In this document: positions 1 through 10,584 of the stretch, piece after piece
Position numbering within the stretch: position 1 is the first letter of the stretch
Layout of the letters: the number at the start of each line of letters is the position of its first letter
Assembly (NCBI GenBank): GCA_030141605.1
Contig: JAQGDQ010001407.1
Location: 1-42,359, forward strand
Direction: 5' to 3'
DNA: 42,359 nucleotides
Origin: Tubiluchus corallicola
Taxonomy: Eukaryota; Priapulida; Priapulimorpha; Priapulimorphida; Tubiluchidae
Position numbers and translations under genes: made by a program
Notes under the pieces: model-generated
Databases searched by the model: none
What the model saw: only the letters and a program-made list of their open reading frames with translations
What the model was told of the DNA's origin: nothing

Positions 1-108
1 GGGTTTCATTGCTGTGCTTGGTATGGGGTTTCATTGCCTAAAATCATTGCTGTGCTTGGTATGGGGTTTCATTGCCTAAAATCATTGTTGTTCTTGGTAT
101 GGGGGTTT
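1..108. repeat. 38-bp tandem repeat, cut by left edge
   Basis: The unit GGGTTTCATTGCC... recurs every 38 bp (phase marks at 26 and 64), with a variant first copy and a decayed last one. The array enters from outside the window. It lies beyond the last visible FBXO4-like exon, so it is probably intronic. Confidence 0.8.
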
Positions 109-216
109 CAAAAAACAAAAAGCTACAGACCAGTCTGTATAGACGCCATAGGCCTAGCAAAGACTTTCTCGTTTAATGTTCAAAATAATCATTAGATTTT
201 GTAAAGTGAGACGTAC

Positions 217-3200
217 CATTTTTGTTTTTTTTCTTAGAATTTACAACGTAGATGAATGCATCGGCCTTCCTTGCCAGATCTTTCATTGCAGGAGTCGGTT
301 GATAGTCATCGCTGCCCTCTTCCTGTAAGAGCAAACGATTGTTCTCGTGTCGTCTGTTGCCCGCTTGTTCTCTGACTCGCTTCGTATTCGAGTACAGTGT
401 GACGAGGTTGAATCTGTACGAGTTCATCTTCACGTAAATCCCAGCACCAATTCCTACATCAGTTGGAGAGAATATTAATAAATGTTTACAGAGGCGTATC
501 AAGACTTTTTGGCATCCTAGGCTAATAGTTCTGTCCCATCCATATCTATTGTAATGAGCAGATTAAACAGTTAATTGTGGTGTATTTTAACCTAGTTTCT
601 ACTAGTACCCAGTTATTAATTACTTGTATTATATTCAAGCGGGCTGCGCAAAAGATTGTTGTGTAATACCTTGCACCTGTTCGTTATGTGACACCTATAT
701 AAAAGCTTTGCTCAGTAACTGCCTGTGGTGTGTTATAAAATATACCCTTTACATGAATATGAAAGTATACACATTTTCCTAAGAGTTTGGTGCCCTTGGC
801 TATAGGCTAGTTATCCTATTGGTTAATACGCCATTGAAAGTTTACTGTTTAGTGATATCTCATTTCACCCAGGAATAAAAATATTGCTAAAAACTGGCAG
901 ATAACTTACGGTATGAGGACGTTGAAAGACTGACTAAAAACTAAGCAAATAGCATACACAGCAGATGGCAGCACCATACACAAACTAAGCAAACAAGCCT
1001 ACTGGCCTAATGAGTTAACCAGACATAATTATGAGGAAATCAGAATCAGATAAACCTTTCCTAAGCACATGTGAATAGACACAAAGCTAAATGAACTTTA
1101 GATTACAGAAGTAATGACGATTTCTCGTCGATTCTAACATGTATGTGTTTCTACACATGTCTAGTTTTCTCTATATTCATAGTTTTGAATCTATTTTTCT
1201 CTTTTTATTCATAATTTTGAAGAAAAACGTAATCAACACACAAATTTCTTAAGATTGCTTTACATTGGTCCTAACCTAAAAGTTTCTCATATTTGTCATA
1301 TAAGACCCTGCCAACCCTGCTAAAGTGAACTCGCACCAAGTCGGAGTCTCGAACTGATGTGTGATTTAACACAGCTTCACGAACATTTGCACGCACGCGC
1401 AAACACGCACTTTAAAGTAAGCAAGTCATAGATGTGCACAATTATGGCCAAACGTGTGGTAAGTTTCTCACCATTTTGGTCGCCGGCCGAGAATCCGACG
1501 ACGTTGAACATGTCATTCACCTCGAATAACATCTTTCTGACGATGCCCTTAGTATCCTGATCCTCCAAACCCGGTCCGAACATGATCACCTTAGGTAGTT
1601 GCCATGGTATCAGTGACCGGAAGAAGCTGCTCAGGTGATGTATGGTGATGTTCTCGTGTCGTCGGAGTTTGTTGACTTCAGGAGAACATCTGAGGTATCT
1701 GAATTACAACATTTGCAAAAAATACATCAGTTTATGAATGATGAATGTAGGTGGCAGCAACAGTGTCTTCCTAAGGACCACGTAAATTCAGTTTCTGATT
1801 GACAAAATCTGAATGATGAATGTAGGTGGCGACACCAGTGTTTTTTTAAGGACCACGTAAATTCAGTTTATGATTGACAAAATCTGAATGATTAATGTAG
1901 GTGGCGACACCGGTGTCTTCCTAAGGACCACGTAAATTCAGTCTCTGATAGACAAAATCTGAATGATGAATGTAGGTGGCGACACTAGTGACTTCCTAAG
2001 GACCACGTATATTCAGTTTATGATTGACAAAATCTGAATGATGAATGTAGGTGGCGACACCAGTGTGTTCCTAAGGACCACGTAAATTCAGTTTCTGATT
2101 GACAAAATCTGAATGATTAATGTAGGTGGCGACACCAGTGTTTTCCTAAGGAGCACGTAAATTCAGTTTATGATAGACAAAATCTGAATGATGAATGTAG
2201 GTGGCGACACCAGTGTCTTCCTAAGGGCCACGTAAATTCAGTTTATGATTGACAAAATCTGAATGATGAATGTAGGTGGCGACACCAGTGTCTTCCTAAG
2301 GACCACGTAAATTCAGTTTATGATAGACGAAATCCGAATGATGAATGTAGGTGGCGACACCAGTGCCTTCCTAAGGACCACGTAAATTCAGTTTCTGATT
2401 GACAAAATCTGAATGATGAATGTAGGTGGCGACACCAGTGTCTTCTTAAGGAGGACGTAAATTCAGTTTCTGATTGACAAAATCTGAATGATGAATGTAG
2501 GTGGCGACACCAGTGTCTTCCTGAGGAGGACGTAAATTCAGTTCATGATAGACAAAATCTGAATGATGAATGTAGGTGGCGACACCAGTGTCTTCCTAAG
2601 GACCACGTAAATTCAGTTTCTGATTGACACAATCTGAATGATGAATGTAGGTGGCGACACCAGTGTATCCCCACGTAAATTAATCATATAAGAGGTCATT
2701 TTAAAAGTACCAGGCGGGTTGAATAGGACGAATAAGAGTGAAGAAAGAAAACGTGGCATTATGCCAACTCGAGTAGGGTTTGTTATCAACTTTATAAAAT
2801 GGGTGCAGTCACAATGACATAATGACAACTCGAGTAGGATTTGTTATCAACTTTATAAAATGGGTGCAGTCACAATAACATTTACGGTGCGATACAATTT
2901 AATCTCGAGAGCGTAATTTTGTAGATTTTAATTTAGTACTTTTGTTAGATAAAAATTGAATTGCAGTTATAAGTTGTGACAGAAGTAGGCTTTGCAAACT
3001 GAGATGCGACATCGTAGCCTCTTGATTAGTACGTAAATGTACTCCCATAATTAGTGTGCAAATTATTTTATTCCTTATTTGTGATGTTTTGGATGATTCC
3101 TAGGACTTTCTTTCATACACTATGGCCCAAATGCGAGGTCAGTTTTTCATCAAGTGCGAGGTCAGTTTTTCATCAAGTGTGGTCTTAAGGGAATGGGATA

Positions 3201-5896
3201 CCAGGTTGTCTCGTACTGTTTTGTCATTCTGATATCTTTTACTGCCAGTCACTGGCACCTTTTTCACATGAACTTAGTGTCCTGAAGTTAATGTCAATCA
3301 AAAATCCTGATACTAGCAACAAATCAAAAACTACACTGTTGAGAATTGAACTCACGAACTTTAGATTATGAGACTTTACTCTTAACTGATCAAACTAACA
3401 TTATGCCTCGCATCGTTACATTTCCTTCAGTGTAATAAACACTTACTGAGTACTGCAACTCACATTTCTTTAGTCGACCAATCAGATTCAACCTCGGCAT
3501 ACATGTCAGGGTTGGTCAAACTACCAATCACATCCCAGGAATGGATGTCTCTGTTTAAATGGGTTCTCCACAGCATGTTATCACAGGAGAGCATGTTCCA
3601 TTGTTTTGACACCACGGCCACGTTGCACAGTTCAGCTGAAGTCAAGAATGACAAGATGTGTAGTTGAACTTGTACCTGCAAAATAAAACCATCATCATTG
3701 CCGTCATCAACAATAACAACTACAAAACCACAAATATGCATTATGTTAATTATAAGCATTGAACATTTAAAAATAAAAGTTGTCCTCATTAGGGTAAGAG
3801 AGACGCAATTAATTCTATGTCAAGTTTTGTAACTAAACTTGCCCGAATTAAAGTCAGGAACGGCCTGGATTTGAACCAGGTACCTTTCACTTGAAAGATG
3901 AATGTCACAACCACTAGACTACATTCCTCAGTAATTTAATTCAGTCCATATGGCTGGGAAACCAATTCAGTATTGAACATTTTCGAGATAAATTTACCTA
4001 TGCTAGAAAAATTGCTAATTAAATATATTATTTTGAATTCAGTTTTGAAATCTGCAAGAAATAATCCACGGGTAATTAATTAATACTTAATAAATTTAAT
4101 TTTTCGAGATTATTGCACATAAATGATGGAATAAATCCAAAGAATTTGATGGATTTTGAAACCGACCCAAACATGCATAAAGAAAGTTCAGGAGATGCTA
4201 GAGCTAGGTCCATACTGTTTTGTGCTTTATCAGCACCACTTCCGTTATATAGAAACTTCAGCTAATGAACACATAGTTTACAAACATATGTACATCAATA
4301 ACATGAAAATACGTCAACTACTTCTGAGTTCTATTATACGTGTGAATGAAATTATGATCATATCGTATAACGTCAATTAAAACATCATTACAGATGGCAG
4401 CACCATGCAATTTTTATCCACAAAATTTGTTTCGTCATGTGCCCTTCCGGCGGTTCCTTTAAGTCGAAACCACGTACCTCGCTTTTTGTACGAACTTCTT
4501 GCGCAAAAACTTAAAGGAACTGCCGGAAGGGCACATGACGAAACAAATTTTGTGGCTAAAAATTTCATGGTGCTGCCATCTGTAATGGAGAATTCAGATT
4601 AAATGTCACGAGGCGAGGGTGTATATCATGTGAATAGAACACTTGTGCGCTTTCTATTAATTATTATAAGTATTTTATGACACGTAATTATTATTATAAA
4701 ACTGCATGTTGCTTTCCGAATTGTAATTATTATAACTAATTTGCAACTAATTATAAATTTAACATAAGGAAGTATCGAATAATTAGCCTATATTTATTTG
4801 TTTAGATTGCAGGCACTAATTCAAAACTATTACCTATATTATTCAATATAAAACAATAAAAAATTTAAATAGGAATGACAACAGCAACAATAAGAACAGT
4901 AGCAACAGCAACAGCGTCAATGACAGCAGAAGCATCAATAGCAACGATGGCTACAGCAACAAAACTAACAGATGCAGAACAACAATAGCAAACCAGCAAC
5001 AATAAGAACAGTAGGAACAGCAACAGCAACAGCGTCAATGACAGCAGAAGCATCAATAGCAACGATGGCTACAGCAACAAAACTAACAGATGCAGAATAA
5101 CAAAAGCAAGCCAACAACAATGACGACAACATCAATAGCAACACTGTCAATGACAGCAGCAACGCTAATAACAAACGATGACAATAGCGACAAAACTAAC
5201 AGCTGCAGAACAACAACAGAAAGCAAGCAACAATTACAGTAAGAACAATGACGACAACAACAATAGCAACACTGTCAATGACAGCAGCAGCGCCAATAAA
5301 TACAGTGAAAATAGCAACAAAACTAACAGCAGCACAACAACAATAGCAAGCAAGCAAGAATGACATATGAGAATAATGAAATAATGATGACAACAGCAGC
5401 AGCAGCAACAGCAACATCAATAGCAACAATGTCAATGACAGCAGCAACGTCAATAACAGCGACAACAATAGCAACAAAACTAACAGCTGCAGAACAGCAA
5501 CAGCAAGCAAGCAACAATGACGGTTGGAAGAACGACAACAGCAACAACAAAAACAAGTCAGCAACAATAAATCAACACTACTTGTTCTCAGTGTGCCCAT
5601 GTTACTTACAAACCCATATTGTTACCTACCGGCAAATAACTGAAGACATCATCATTATCATCACACGAAGTGGGACCCACTTTGTCATCACTCCTAGCTT
5701 TCATCAATTTATTCACGTATTGTTGTAAACCGCCTGTTGCACACACCGTCTCTAAATTGTACCTACTCAGCTCCTCCTGGTAGAGCTTGGGTAGTTCTAG
5801 CATTAGAGACATCGCTTCGTCTTGGAAAATCAGAGGTTCTTTTTCACAGGAAAACTGCACAACGCAATGACTATCTGTTCTAACATCAACAATCAT
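217..5896 (-). CDS. FBXO4: FBXO4-like F-box protein, 3' end missing (4 exons visible)
   Basis: Substrate-recognition subunit of an SCF (SKP1-CUL1-F-box) ubiquitin ligase. In mammals FBXO4 binds TRF1 through a small-GTPase-like domain. Visible coding exons are 5630-5896, 3464-3675, 1472-1698 and 217-453, joined by GT/AG sites; phases 0, 2, 1 and 1 are mutually consistent, giving 943 nt (314 codons). The F-box starts at the exon 1/2 junction (LP|VQVQLHILSFL). Exon 3 carries the family signature MFGPGLED. Exon 4 reads GIGAGIYVKMNSYRFNLVTL and later ADAFIYVVNS, the atypical GTPase-like domain. Compared with human FBXO4 (about 387 aa), roughly the last 70 residues should lie beyond the left edge. 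The start at 5896 is the first in-frame ATG; the N-terminus before the F-box is not conserved, so it is the least certain part. Intron 2 contains a 75-bp minisatellite starting 38 bp from exon 3. Confidence 0.87.
454..1471 (-). other. FBXO4-like intron 3
   Basis: Intron between the exons at 1472-1698 and 217-453. No gene is visible. At 962-977 there is an isolated CAGATGGCAGCACCAT, identical to the terminal inverted repeat of the MITE at 4391-4582, so it is probably a remnant of one element end. Confidence 0.6.
1736..2681. repeat. 75-bp minisatellite, about 13 copies, in FBXO4-like intron 2
   Basis: The unit begins GAATGATGAATGTAGGTGGC and recurs every 75 bp from 1736 to 2636. Each unit contains a CCACGTAAATTCAGTTT segment. 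Copies differ by point changes (for example TTTCTGATT versus TTTATGATAG), and the last copy is truncated. It starts 38 bp from the exon 3 boundary. Confidence 0.95.
2761..2882. repeat. 61-bp direct repeat, two copies
   Basis: The block AACTCGAGTAGGNTTTGTTA... occurs at 2766 and again 61 bp later, nearly identical, immediately past the 75-bp array. Confidence 0.85.
3334..3403 (-). pseudogene. Eroded tRNA-Met(CAU)-like sequence
   Basis: On the minus strand the anticodon loop CTCATAA (anticodon CAT) is followed by TCTAAAG and a T-arm GTGAG-TTCAATT-CTCAA, matching the elongator tRNA-Met layout. The anticodon and acceptor stems are largely unpaired, so it is a pseudogene or a tRNA-derived SINE head rather than a working tRNA. 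Confidence 0.45.
3857..3927 (-). tRNA. tRNA-Glu(UUC)-like, possibly a SINE head
   Basis: The 71-nt minus-strand sequence folds well. The acceptor is GGAATGT with CCGTTCC (six pairs, one G-U, one mismatch). The D stem is GTC/GAC. The anticodon stem is TTCAT/GTGAA around loop CTTTCAA (anticodon TTC). The T stem CCTGG/CCAGG around TTCAAAT is perfect. No T-run terminator follows closely and the sequence sits in an intron, so a tRNA-derived SINE or recent pseudogene is as likely as an active gene. Confidence 0.6.
4391..4582. mobile_element. Palindromic TA-flanked MITE (Tc1/mariner type)
   Basis: A 192-bp fold-back element. The left arm from CAGATGGCAGCACCATG is an inverted copy of the right arm ending GGTGCTGCCATCTG, over roughly 75 bp with few mismatches. 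Both ends abut TA (4389-4390, 4583-4584), the usual Tc1/mariner target duplication. Its near-symmetry makes similar open frames on both strands, which are not genes. Confidence 0.85.
4862..5575. repeat. CAA/CAG-rich satellite in FBXO4-like intron 1
   Basis: About 0.7 kb of degenerate AACAGC/AACAAC/AATAGC repeats, with a higher-order unit near 110 bp (the block with GCGTCAATGACAGCAGAAGC recurs). The low complexity opens frames in several phases (Ala/Val/Leu-rich minus, Asn/Ser/Thr-rich plus). None has gene-like features, and they are not listed as coding. Confidence 0.85.
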
Positions 5897-6260
5897 TGTA
5901 GCAATGATATTAGAAAGACAGTAATCTTTAATGATTATGTGCCCCTTACAGAACTTGCGTCCGTGTACTAACTATCAGATTATTTGATAACTGCTATCCA
6001 ATACTCATGTTCTAAAATTCAAAATTTAATCTAAAAACGTGCATGATCCACTTATAACTCAGTTATAATCGAATTTTCTAATATAAAAGATATTAAAATA
6101 TCACAGATTCTGAAATCACGTTGTCCAAAGCCTTGCGTCACACACTAACCTACTCTTTGCTCAGCTAACAGGTGTATGAGTAAACAGTGTTGAACTGCAG
6201 CTAGAAACTCGTAACGTTCGACTGCCTCACGACGCCACGCGTTCTAGGTTACGTGTCCAG
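5897..6260. other. FBXO4-like 5' flank
   Basis: Sequence upstream of the first in-frame ATG of the FBXO4-like gene. No TATA box or CpG-dense promoter is obvious. An untranslated first exon could lie here but I cannot delimit one. Confidence 0.4.
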
Positions 6261-6293
6261 GTGAAACGTCAGTTTCCAGTAGTTACTTTGCAC

Positions 6294-6310
6294 GTCGATA
6301 GATGGCGCGC
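6294..6310 (+). promoter_or_regulatory. CTCF-like core motif, copy 1
   Basis: GTCGATAGATGGCGCGC contains AGATGGCGC, which fits the published bilaterian CTCF core AGRKGGCRSY. It lies about 400 bp upstream of the FBXO4-like ATG. Binding is inferred only. Confidence 0.4.
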
Positions 6311-6414
6311 GGAAGTTGAAAGTGTAAAGTACGTATAACTGTGTTGTTTACTGTGTTAATATATTTGTACTCTAGAAAGTGAAAGCAGAAACGTCAGTTC
6401 TGAGTAATTAGATA

Positions 6415-6431
6415 GTCGACAGATGGCGCGC
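6415..6431 (+). promoter_or_regulatory. CTCF-like core motif, copy 2
   Basis: GTCGACAGATGGCGCGC, same orientation, 121 bp after copy 1 and better preserved than the flanking duplication. Confidence 0.4.
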
Positions 6432-6510
6432 AACAGGTGCAAGTGATAGAGTACATATATATTTACTGCATAATACGTTTTATGCTGTAAATATATAAGC
6501 ACTCTAGCAC

Positions 6511-7383
6511 GTGGGCAGTTTTCACCATTAACTTTATGATTGTAAAAGCCAGGGCCAACAAATTGATTACATAACGTAAATTTTGCCAACCATTTTATAT
6601 AATGAAGAATTACACAATTGACAATAACACAAAAATTTATAAATTACGTGTACAATCAGAAACATTAATTTTTATTCCTTCATCCATGCGAATACTAATA
6701 ACCATTACAAAATCATGACTAGCTGCACAAAAATTAAAAAAAAATTATTTTTCGTAAAATGCTCTTGCAGTGGCATCATTAAAGATAACCTATGTGCTGT
6801 AAATTGCTAAAGTTAACATAATGGAATGTTACGGTAGACCTACATATATAAAATCAAATTTACATTAAAAATTAGTGGGGAGGACAAAAAATTAAATTAA
6901 AATGAAATCGTGGTCTTTCCACTTTCCTATGCAGTGGGAAATCAAACAATTCTTTTCTACATTAAAATTTCATAACAACAGTAAGTTCCTACCAATGCAT
7001 TAGCTGGAAATTACAACATAACCATGTCAATTTCTTGCAGGCATTATGCCCAGTTAACATGAAACTGCAATAACGGCTACGGCAAAAACAATAATATCAT
7101 GAATACATGTGCAGGGTGGTTCGCACCTTTTTGCTAGGGAGTACATAAACAAGTAATGATATAGAACAATTTATTACATCAAAGTATTGCCTAAGCAACA
7201 GCGAATCTATCAGGCCTTCAAAATTCGGCATAGAAGCCTCATATGTCTCGCACACCCTGAAGTCTTAAGAGGTATGATTGGAGCAGTAACTAGGAGAATT
7301 CAAGATCTTCCAACTCGTCATGCAAATGTTTCACAAGCTTTTCGGTTCAATACTGATCAATGGTATTTTTTATAATCTTAGCG
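6511..7383. other. AT-rich intergenic DNA, no clear gene
   Basis: No gene recognised. The plus-strand frame at 7187-7375 contains HPEVLRGMIGAVTRRIQ, which loosely resembles the C-terminal end of DDE transposases (an HPEVLR...RRIQ pattern). It could be a transposase scrap, but this is weak. Confidence 0.35.
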
Positions 7384-8298
7384 TAGGGTTGTCAGATTAG
7401 AAAATTAGAAATACACGACACTCTTAAAATCTCTCTTTATATTAATATGCATATAAATTTATACATGCCTACACACCCAGACCAAAATATTATATAAAAG
7501 TAGTTGAAAACATGAAAACATAAAGCAAGGATTTTAATGGGTTACAGCAGGGGTGTGCAAATTATCTGACTAGCCGGGCCGCATTAAACTTTCCCGCAAT
7601 TCCTGCAGGTCACATGCAGTTTGATCAAGGAGCCAAGTACAGAAAGGCCTAATAACAATTTTGCATCTCACCTGCGTACATCATTACTACTACACTCAAG
7701 AAACTATTTTAGAAGTTATTAAAATTTCTATTACAAACCATATATTTCTACTTTCAGGACAGATAGTGGTAATTTCATTACAATGCATATTAGTAATGTG
7801 TATCACACAGTCTGTGTAGTACAGTGACATTAAGCTACAACCGTCTTGTAAGGGTTAATGGCATCCGATCTAGTAGAAAAAACTACCCGCACTATCTTTG
7901 GGATCGTGGCACGGACTTGAGCTGGATACACTCAATTAATCGCCCGGGCCGCACTTTCATTAGGTTGACAAATCTCTTCGCGGGACGCACAAATTCTCTT
8001 GGCGGGCCGCAATTTGCACATCCCTGGGTTACAGCTTAATACAGTTACAAGCTAAAGAAATTCTGTAGAAGTGAAATCATTTGGAAATATTTATTTAATA
8101 CTGACAACAGAGAAATTTTATTATTATTTAATACCGGAAATATAGAAAACTAAAAGAAGTTCTGAGAAAGTGAAATCATTGCAAAATGTTTTTTTATTAC
8201 GAAATTTGAAAATGAACTAAACACGGGTGTCCCCAAAAGGGGACAAAATTATCAAATATGGGACATGTCCCGTATATCAGGGACGTCTGCCAACCCTA
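7384..8298. mobile_element. Old TIR element (TAGGGTTG...CAACCCTA), host of a nested hAT MITE
   Basis: The ends TAGGGTTGTCAGA and TCTGCCAACCCTA form a 13-bp inverted repeat with one mismatch. The flanks share CTTAG, a decayed target duplication. Without the insert at 7548-8026 and its duplicated target, the element is about 428 bp, close to the 410-bp element at 32296-32705 that begins TAGGGTTACC. Confidence 0.6.
7548..8026. mobile_element. hAT-type MITE, family A, copy 1 (nested)
   Basis: Terminal repeats CAGGGGTGTGCAAATT and AATTTGCACATCCCTG are flanked by a perfect 8-bp target duplication GGTTACAG (7540-7547, 8027-8034), the hAT hallmark. It is non-autonomous; the open frame near 7824 lies in transposon DNA and is repeated in copy 2, so it is not a gene. 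Confidence 0.92.
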
Positions 8299-8659
8299 CC
8301 TTAGTATTCACACTGTCTTTTGGGATAGTTACAGTATCTTTGGCGGGATTAATGTCAGGTGAATTTCTAGATTTATTAGTTCGACCAAAAAATCAGTAGT
8401 GTAACAGTAACTTGTTTCCGTACCCGTAGGCAAAGGGTTACATACTAACCCGGCATTTCCTGAACGTTTTCCAAAGATATACTGAATAAATGTGCACACT
8501 GATATTATATGTGACTGTTGTTTCTGGTTCATGTCATTTTAGATCATTTGAAAATGCATTTATACCACAATCTGATATGATCATTATATATACTAACGAT
8601 ATATACTATATATATGAATACATATATATTCCCAGTGCAGTACAATTTTAATTATTTTA

Positions 8660-8806
8660 ATTTTAATTAAAATCTTTTATGATAACGATAGTGTATGAAA
8701 TATAACAATTTTATACAGTAAGATGTAATAATTTTGATGTCACTGTGTGCTTAATGTCATTATATTGTACTGAATGTGACAATAATAAACTAAAAAAAAA
8801 AACTAA
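8660..8806 (+). mobile_element. LINE 3' tail, same family as 36975-37690
   Basis: This 150-bp stretch matches, in opposite orientation, the sequence just inside the 3' end of the LINE fragment near 36980-37110 (shared block CACTGTGTGCTTAATGTCAT). It ends in AATAATAAACTAAAAAA, a typical tail. Confidence 0.65.
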
Positions 8807-9259
8807 AAAAAATAAGTCTAAGTGCATTATTATCATCGTTTAAAATATCGAAAATGATTGGAAAAACTTAGTTATACACGACACAAAATTACCATGGTAT
8901 CATTTGCAGTGATTGAATTATTCTCAAAAGAGACTAGCTACAATTGTGAGACACAAATTACTATAACCAATCTTGTACAACACAACCACGGTGGTATACT
9001 TAAAATATTACTGCAATAAAATACTGTTACATTTATAATAAAGAAGATGATAACAATATGGTAATTATTAAAAATAGATAACAATAATAAGTAAATGCAG
9101 AGTTTGACGTAGACAATGTTGAGCCATTATCTAACAGTAGTGCAAAGATGCTAGTTTAATTACTATATAGGATTGCAGTTGTGCAGTTTTCCATCGTCAG
9201 AATGGCAGACAAAACTCAATTGCCTACCATTATATGTGTGCTTGCGTAGCAAAATCATG
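8807..9259. other. AT-rich intergenic DNA
   Basis: No coding, RNA or clear repeat structure seen. Confidence 0.4.
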
Positions 9260-10198
9260 CATAAGTCGGCAATAAAGCTTTTCTAGTTATTCACATATCA
9301 TGAATCTGCATTTCATGAGGATCATTTTGATACCAAGTTCATCACTCCATGTTATTTCTAAGCTGAGATAATCCATGTTGAAGTTGAGGTGCAGGCTGCA
9401 CACTGAAAAACATAACCTTGAGAAAATCACTGTTAAAGTCAGCCTCCGTTTTTTGTCGCGTTTCTACAAAACACTTAGCAACCGTACAAAAGTGTGGTTG
9501 CTACGGACTTTGCAAGAACACATTGAAGTTATGTTTAAATCCAGTAGATGGCTCTTCCTGATGAAGATCTGGGCTTGGCAACAGAAAAAACATGAAGCAA
9601 AATAACTGCTTCCGCGAGCTACTATTGGAGTTTGAAAATACTAGTTTTTTACAATTGCAGCACTAGTTTCCAACCAGAAAAGTGGGTACGGTTATAAAAT
9701 TAGATTTTTAGTATTTTTTAAACAATTTCTTGACAATTTGGTGCTAGAATATTAAAGTCCAACATATTTAGGGTTTGTTTTTATAAAAAAAGAGCAAATT
9801 TTTGGTACATTCTACTTTAAAGCATCATAACGTAGTTTTAGCTATGCCGACCAAATTTTTGGTACATTCTACTTTGAAGCATCACAACATAGTTTTAGCT
9901 ATGCCGACCAAATTTTTGGGACATTCTACTTTGAAGCATCATAACATAGTTTTAGCTATGCCGACCAAAATTTTGGTACATTCTACTTTGAAGCATCATA
10001 ACATAGTTTTAGCTATGCCGACCAAATTTTTGGTGCATTCTACTTTGAAGCGTCATAACACAGTTTTAGCTATGCTGACCAAATTTTTGGTGCATTCTAC
10101 TTTGAAGCGTCATAACACAGTTTTTGCTATGCCGACCAAATTTTTGGTGCATTCTACTTTGAAGCGTCATAACGTAGTTTTAGCTATGCCGACTTATG
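9260..10198. mobile_element. TIR element with internal 57-bp array, copy A
   Basis: Starts CATAAGTCGGCA and ends TGCCGACTTATG, a perfect 12-bp inverted repeat. The left part matches, in reverse, the element at 17465-17996. No transposase is readable, so it is probably non-autonomous. The target duplication could not be fixed. The right end has grown into seven 57-bp units. Confidence 0.65.
9800..10198. repeat. 57-bp tandem array, 7 copies, in the subterminal part of copy A
   Basis: The unit contains TTGGTACATTCTACTTTGAA followed by GCATCATAACATAGTTTTAGC and TATGCCGACC. Because 57 is a multiple of three, a 135-codon frame stays open (repeat HSTLKHHNIVLAMPTKFLV); this is a consequence of the repeat and not evidence of a protein. 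The homologous element at 17465 has a single unit. Confidence 0.95.
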
Positions 10199-10584
10199 GG
10201 ACGTTTTAGGTTTGCAAGCACACATTGCAAAACCACACAATGTGAAAATGACTTGCTTATTTCCAAACAAATGAAATGTTCCAAAAATAAATCTGTGAAC
10301 CTTCCTGTTAAAATTCCACAACTTGTTTTTGATTCTGTTAGCACATGATTATTACAAAGTCTTAAAAACACCATCAAAACATCAATAACAAAATATAAAA
10401 TATTAACTTAACGACGTGAGCAAGGAGTAACGTTTAAAAATATAATTCATACCCGATTTCATGCAGAAAATGTAGAGCGAATCGCCATCGTAGCTTACGT
10501 TGCAAAATTAGGATAAAATTTGCTGTTCACATGACATAAGGACCGAATCTGTACCAATTTTGCATTTGATAAGCAAAAATTGAA
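10199..10584. other. Spacer between minisatellites
   Basis: Unique-looking AT-rich sequence with no gene recognised. Confidence 0.4.

Larger units (their letters stand above)
6261..6510. repeat. Diverged ~123-bp direct duplication carrying AGATGGCGCGC motifs
   Basis: Two diverged copies begin GAAACGTCAGTT (near 6263 and 6388) and end ACTCTAG. The best-preserved block is GTCGAYAGATGGCGCGC, at 6294-6310 and 6415-6431. Confidence 0.6.

Noticed and set aside
4377-4602. Open frames on both strands with the same peptide pieces
   Set aside because: They are the two readings of one palindromic MITE.
4865-5728. Several Ala/Val/Leu-rich and Asn/Thr-rich open frames
   Set aside because: Produced by the CAA/CAG-type satellite in an intron; low complexity in all frames.
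7824-8039. Open frame also present at 28035-28238
   Set aside because: Both lie inside hAT family A MITEs with perfect target duplications; the similarity is transposon homology, not gene conservation.
9802-10209. 135-codon repetitive open frame
   Set aside because: It exists because the 57-bp tandem unit is a multiple of three and stop-free; there is no gene context, and the sister element has a single unit.
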